Below, one piece after another: positions 4,870-6,210 of a stretch of DNA of 6,210 nt. Numbering within the stretch: the first letter of the stretch is position 1; each line of letters starts with the position of its first letter. Source of the stretch: Gammaproteobacteria bacterium RIFCSPHIGHO2_12_FULL_37_34 (GTDB taxonomy: Bacteria; Pseudomonadota; Gammaproteobacteria; DSM-16500); contig MGXW01000060.1 in the NCBI GenBank assembly GCA_001801495.1, positions 1 through 6,210 on the forward strand, in the 5' to 3' direction. The position numbers were made by a program, and so were the translations under genes. The notes beneath the pieces are model-generated. The model made no database searches, was not told the DNA's origin, and saw nothing but the letters and a program-made list of their open reading frames with translations.

Positions 4870-6210
4870 ATGTCTTTCAATCGTGAAAATGGTACGCTAG
4901 TAATGGAAAATAAAAAACCGCAGGATGAAGAAATATTAAAACATCAATTTTTATTAGAAAAAAAGCAACTCGATATGAGGAAAGAAGAAATTAAAGCAAA
5001 GATTGATAGAAAAAAGAAAGAAATAAAATTAAATCAAGAAGAAAAAGAATTACAGCTACAAGAAAGAGAGCTGGAACTTGTTGAATTGAACAGAAAAGTT
5101 AAACGGCTAACCAAACGATTGCAAACAGGAAAGGAATTATCTCAGTCACTTCAACAAGAAAACGAAATCTTTAAAAGAAAAGTTGATTTATTAAATGAAG
5201 AAAATGATTTGTTAAATAAAGAAAACAATACTTTAATAGATTGTATGCACCAGTCTTTTATATCGGATGAACAATTGATTGACGCATTTTCCATGGCTGC
5301 TCATTCTAAAAATGGAGAAAGTTGTCACGAAGAAAGTTTGTTAGGCCAATCGTTGGAGTTATACCTGCAATCGGTGTCTCAATTGGAAGGTGAAATAAAA
5401 AAACAAACAGAGGAAATAAAAAGTTTAGAACAACAAAGAGAGCAAGCAAAGAAGGATGCGGGACGCAATTCTATTTTGTCTAGCGAAGTATTAGAAGAGT
5501 ATCAACAAAAACAAATCATTGAAGAAAATGCTCGTAAACTATTAGAAGAAAAATTGTATCAACAAGCAGAAAAAATTAATAAAATTAAAGAAATTTTTGA
5601 TGAGGCTCAGGAGGGAGATGCATTTGAAAAGCTTGCAGATACTTTACAAACGAAATTTGCTGTAGAACAAGAACATTCACAAACGATTCAATTAAAACTT
5701 CTTGAATTAGAAGCAAGAGAAGGGCAACTTGAAGAGAAATCGATGCCATTATTTAACAAACACCAACTGGAAGAAAACAAACAAGCCGTACAAAAAAAAA
5801 TAGTTGGTCATCCAAACACGCGATCCTTTTATAATACTTTTTATCAAATTTTTTCAGCAAAAATAACCGCCGCTATTTTGTTAACGAGTGATTTAATTAA
5901 ACCTAATGATAGAATGACAAATTCAGTAGCTGAATTTGGCGCGACACTGACTTCAAATATGATGAGTAGTGTGTTACCTATCCCTATATTAGGCGCGGTG
6001 TTCGCAACAGTTGCGGGCCGCATGGTTAAAGGAATTGCAGATGGTATAAAAAATAATATTCAAGAGAAAAAAGTGCACAATGCAGCAGATAGTGTGATTG
6101 CTGTTGATCTTGCAACTGAATTAGCATCGGTTACTGCTACTAAACTCACGCAGGTTTACGAAGAAAAGCTTCTTTTTGCAGATCATCAAGGCATCAACAA
6201 AGCCGCGGAA
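4870..6210 (+). CDS. Unrecognised coiled-coil protein with hydrophobic segment, 3' end outside window
   Basis: I do not recognise this protein; 447 codons are visible and the frame is still open at the window edge. The ATG at 4870 is the first start after an in-frame TAG at 4831, with purine-rich AGAGGGGGAGG just upstream as ribosome binding site. Residues about 18-125 and 165-310 are dominated by Glu, Lys and Gln with Leu/Ile at heptad spacing, a clear long coiled coil in at least two blocks. The section between them (about 126-163) is less charged and contains Cys125 and Cys152. From about 318 the character changes: FYNTFYQIF and KITAAILLTSDLI lead to a hydrophobic segment (about 365-383, centred on VLPIPILGAVFATVAG) with further glycines at 388 and 392, which could be a membrane-inserting hairpin or a packed helix. 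A helical Ala/Val/Thr-rich stretch then runs to the edge. There is no signal peptide. Coiled coil plus a hydrophobic patch is common in secreted effectors of intracellular bacteria, but that role is only an inference. Confidence 0.85.
   Translation, partial: MSFNRENGTLVMENKKPQDEEILKHQFLLEKKQLDMRKEEIKAKIDRKKKEIKLNQEEKELQLQERELELVELNRKVKRLTKRLQTGKELSQSLQQENEIFKRKVDLLNEENDLLNKENNTLIDCMHQSFISDEQLIDAFSMAAHSKNGESCHEESLLGQSLELYLQSVSQLEGEIKKQTEEIKSLEQQREQAKKDAGRNSILSSEVLEEYQQKQIIEENARKLLEEKLYQQAEKINKIKEIFDEAQEGDAFEKLADTLQTKFAVEQEHSQTIQLKLLELEAREGQLEEKSMPLFNKHQLEENKQAVQKKIVGHPNTRSFYNTFYQIFSAKITAAILLTSDLIKPNDRMTNSVAEFGATLTSNMMSSVLPIPILGAVFATVAGRMVKGIADGIKNNIQEKKVHNAADSVIAVDLATELASVTATKLTQVYEEKLLFADHQGINKAAE
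5188..5229 (+). repeat. Imperfect 21-bp tandem duplication encoding one heptad twice
   Basis: Two adjacent 21-bp units (5188-5208 and 5209-5229) differ at 4 positions and encode LLNEEND and LLNKENN, residues 107-120 of the coiled-coil protein. The unit equals exactly one heptad, so the duplication lengthens the coiled coil without disturbing its register. Confidence 0.6.

Overview
The window reads as chromosomal DNA of an AT-rich gammaproteobacterium. Its core is a gene block well known from that class: divergent rsmI and lpoA, with yraN, diaA and dolP following lpoA. The AT-rich base composition and the long lineage-specific, coiled-coil or helical proteins at both edges would suit a host-associated lineage such as Legionellales, but that placement is inference. 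No single feature proves it.

Layout. Positions 2-898 (+) hold the 3' part of an unrecognised, mostly helical protein whose start lies before the window. It converges, with a 7-bp gap, on a minus-strand operon that reads lpoA (3908-2451), yraN (2454-2086), diaA (2080-1472) and dolP (1475-906). Junctions in the operon are 4-bp ATGA overlaps (lpoA/yraN and diaA/dolP) or a 5-bp gap (yraN/diaA), so translational coupling is likely. rsmI (3924-4769, +) starts 15 bp from lpoA in the opposite direction. Those 15 bp hold both Shine-Dalgarno sequences back to back, so promoters must lie inside the opposing genes; a perfect minus-strand TATAAT sits inside the rsmI 5' end. A 100-bp spacer with two perfect inverted repeats and a TATAAT box then leads to a long open frame (4870 to the window end, +). 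It encodes a highly charged coiled-coil protein with a C-terminal hydrophobic, glycine-spaced segment, unfinished at the edge.

Function. The central block is envelope and information-processing housekeeping. LpoA is an outer-membrane lipoprotein that activates a peptidoglycan synthase. DolP is a two-BON-domain outer-membrane lipoprotein. DiaA is a SIS-domain protein linked to DnaA and initiation timing. YraN is a small nuclease-fold protein. RsmI methylates 16S rRNA. LpoA appears to have a shortened N-terminal domain. Both border genes are unrecognised and occupy places where, in Pseudomonas-type genomes, rnpB/mraZ (next to rsmI) and sspB (after dolP) would be expected. They are the most likely novel content. 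No tRNA, rRNA, CRISPR array, insertion sequence or strong rho-independent terminator was seen, and no gene-free stretch exceeds about 100 bases.
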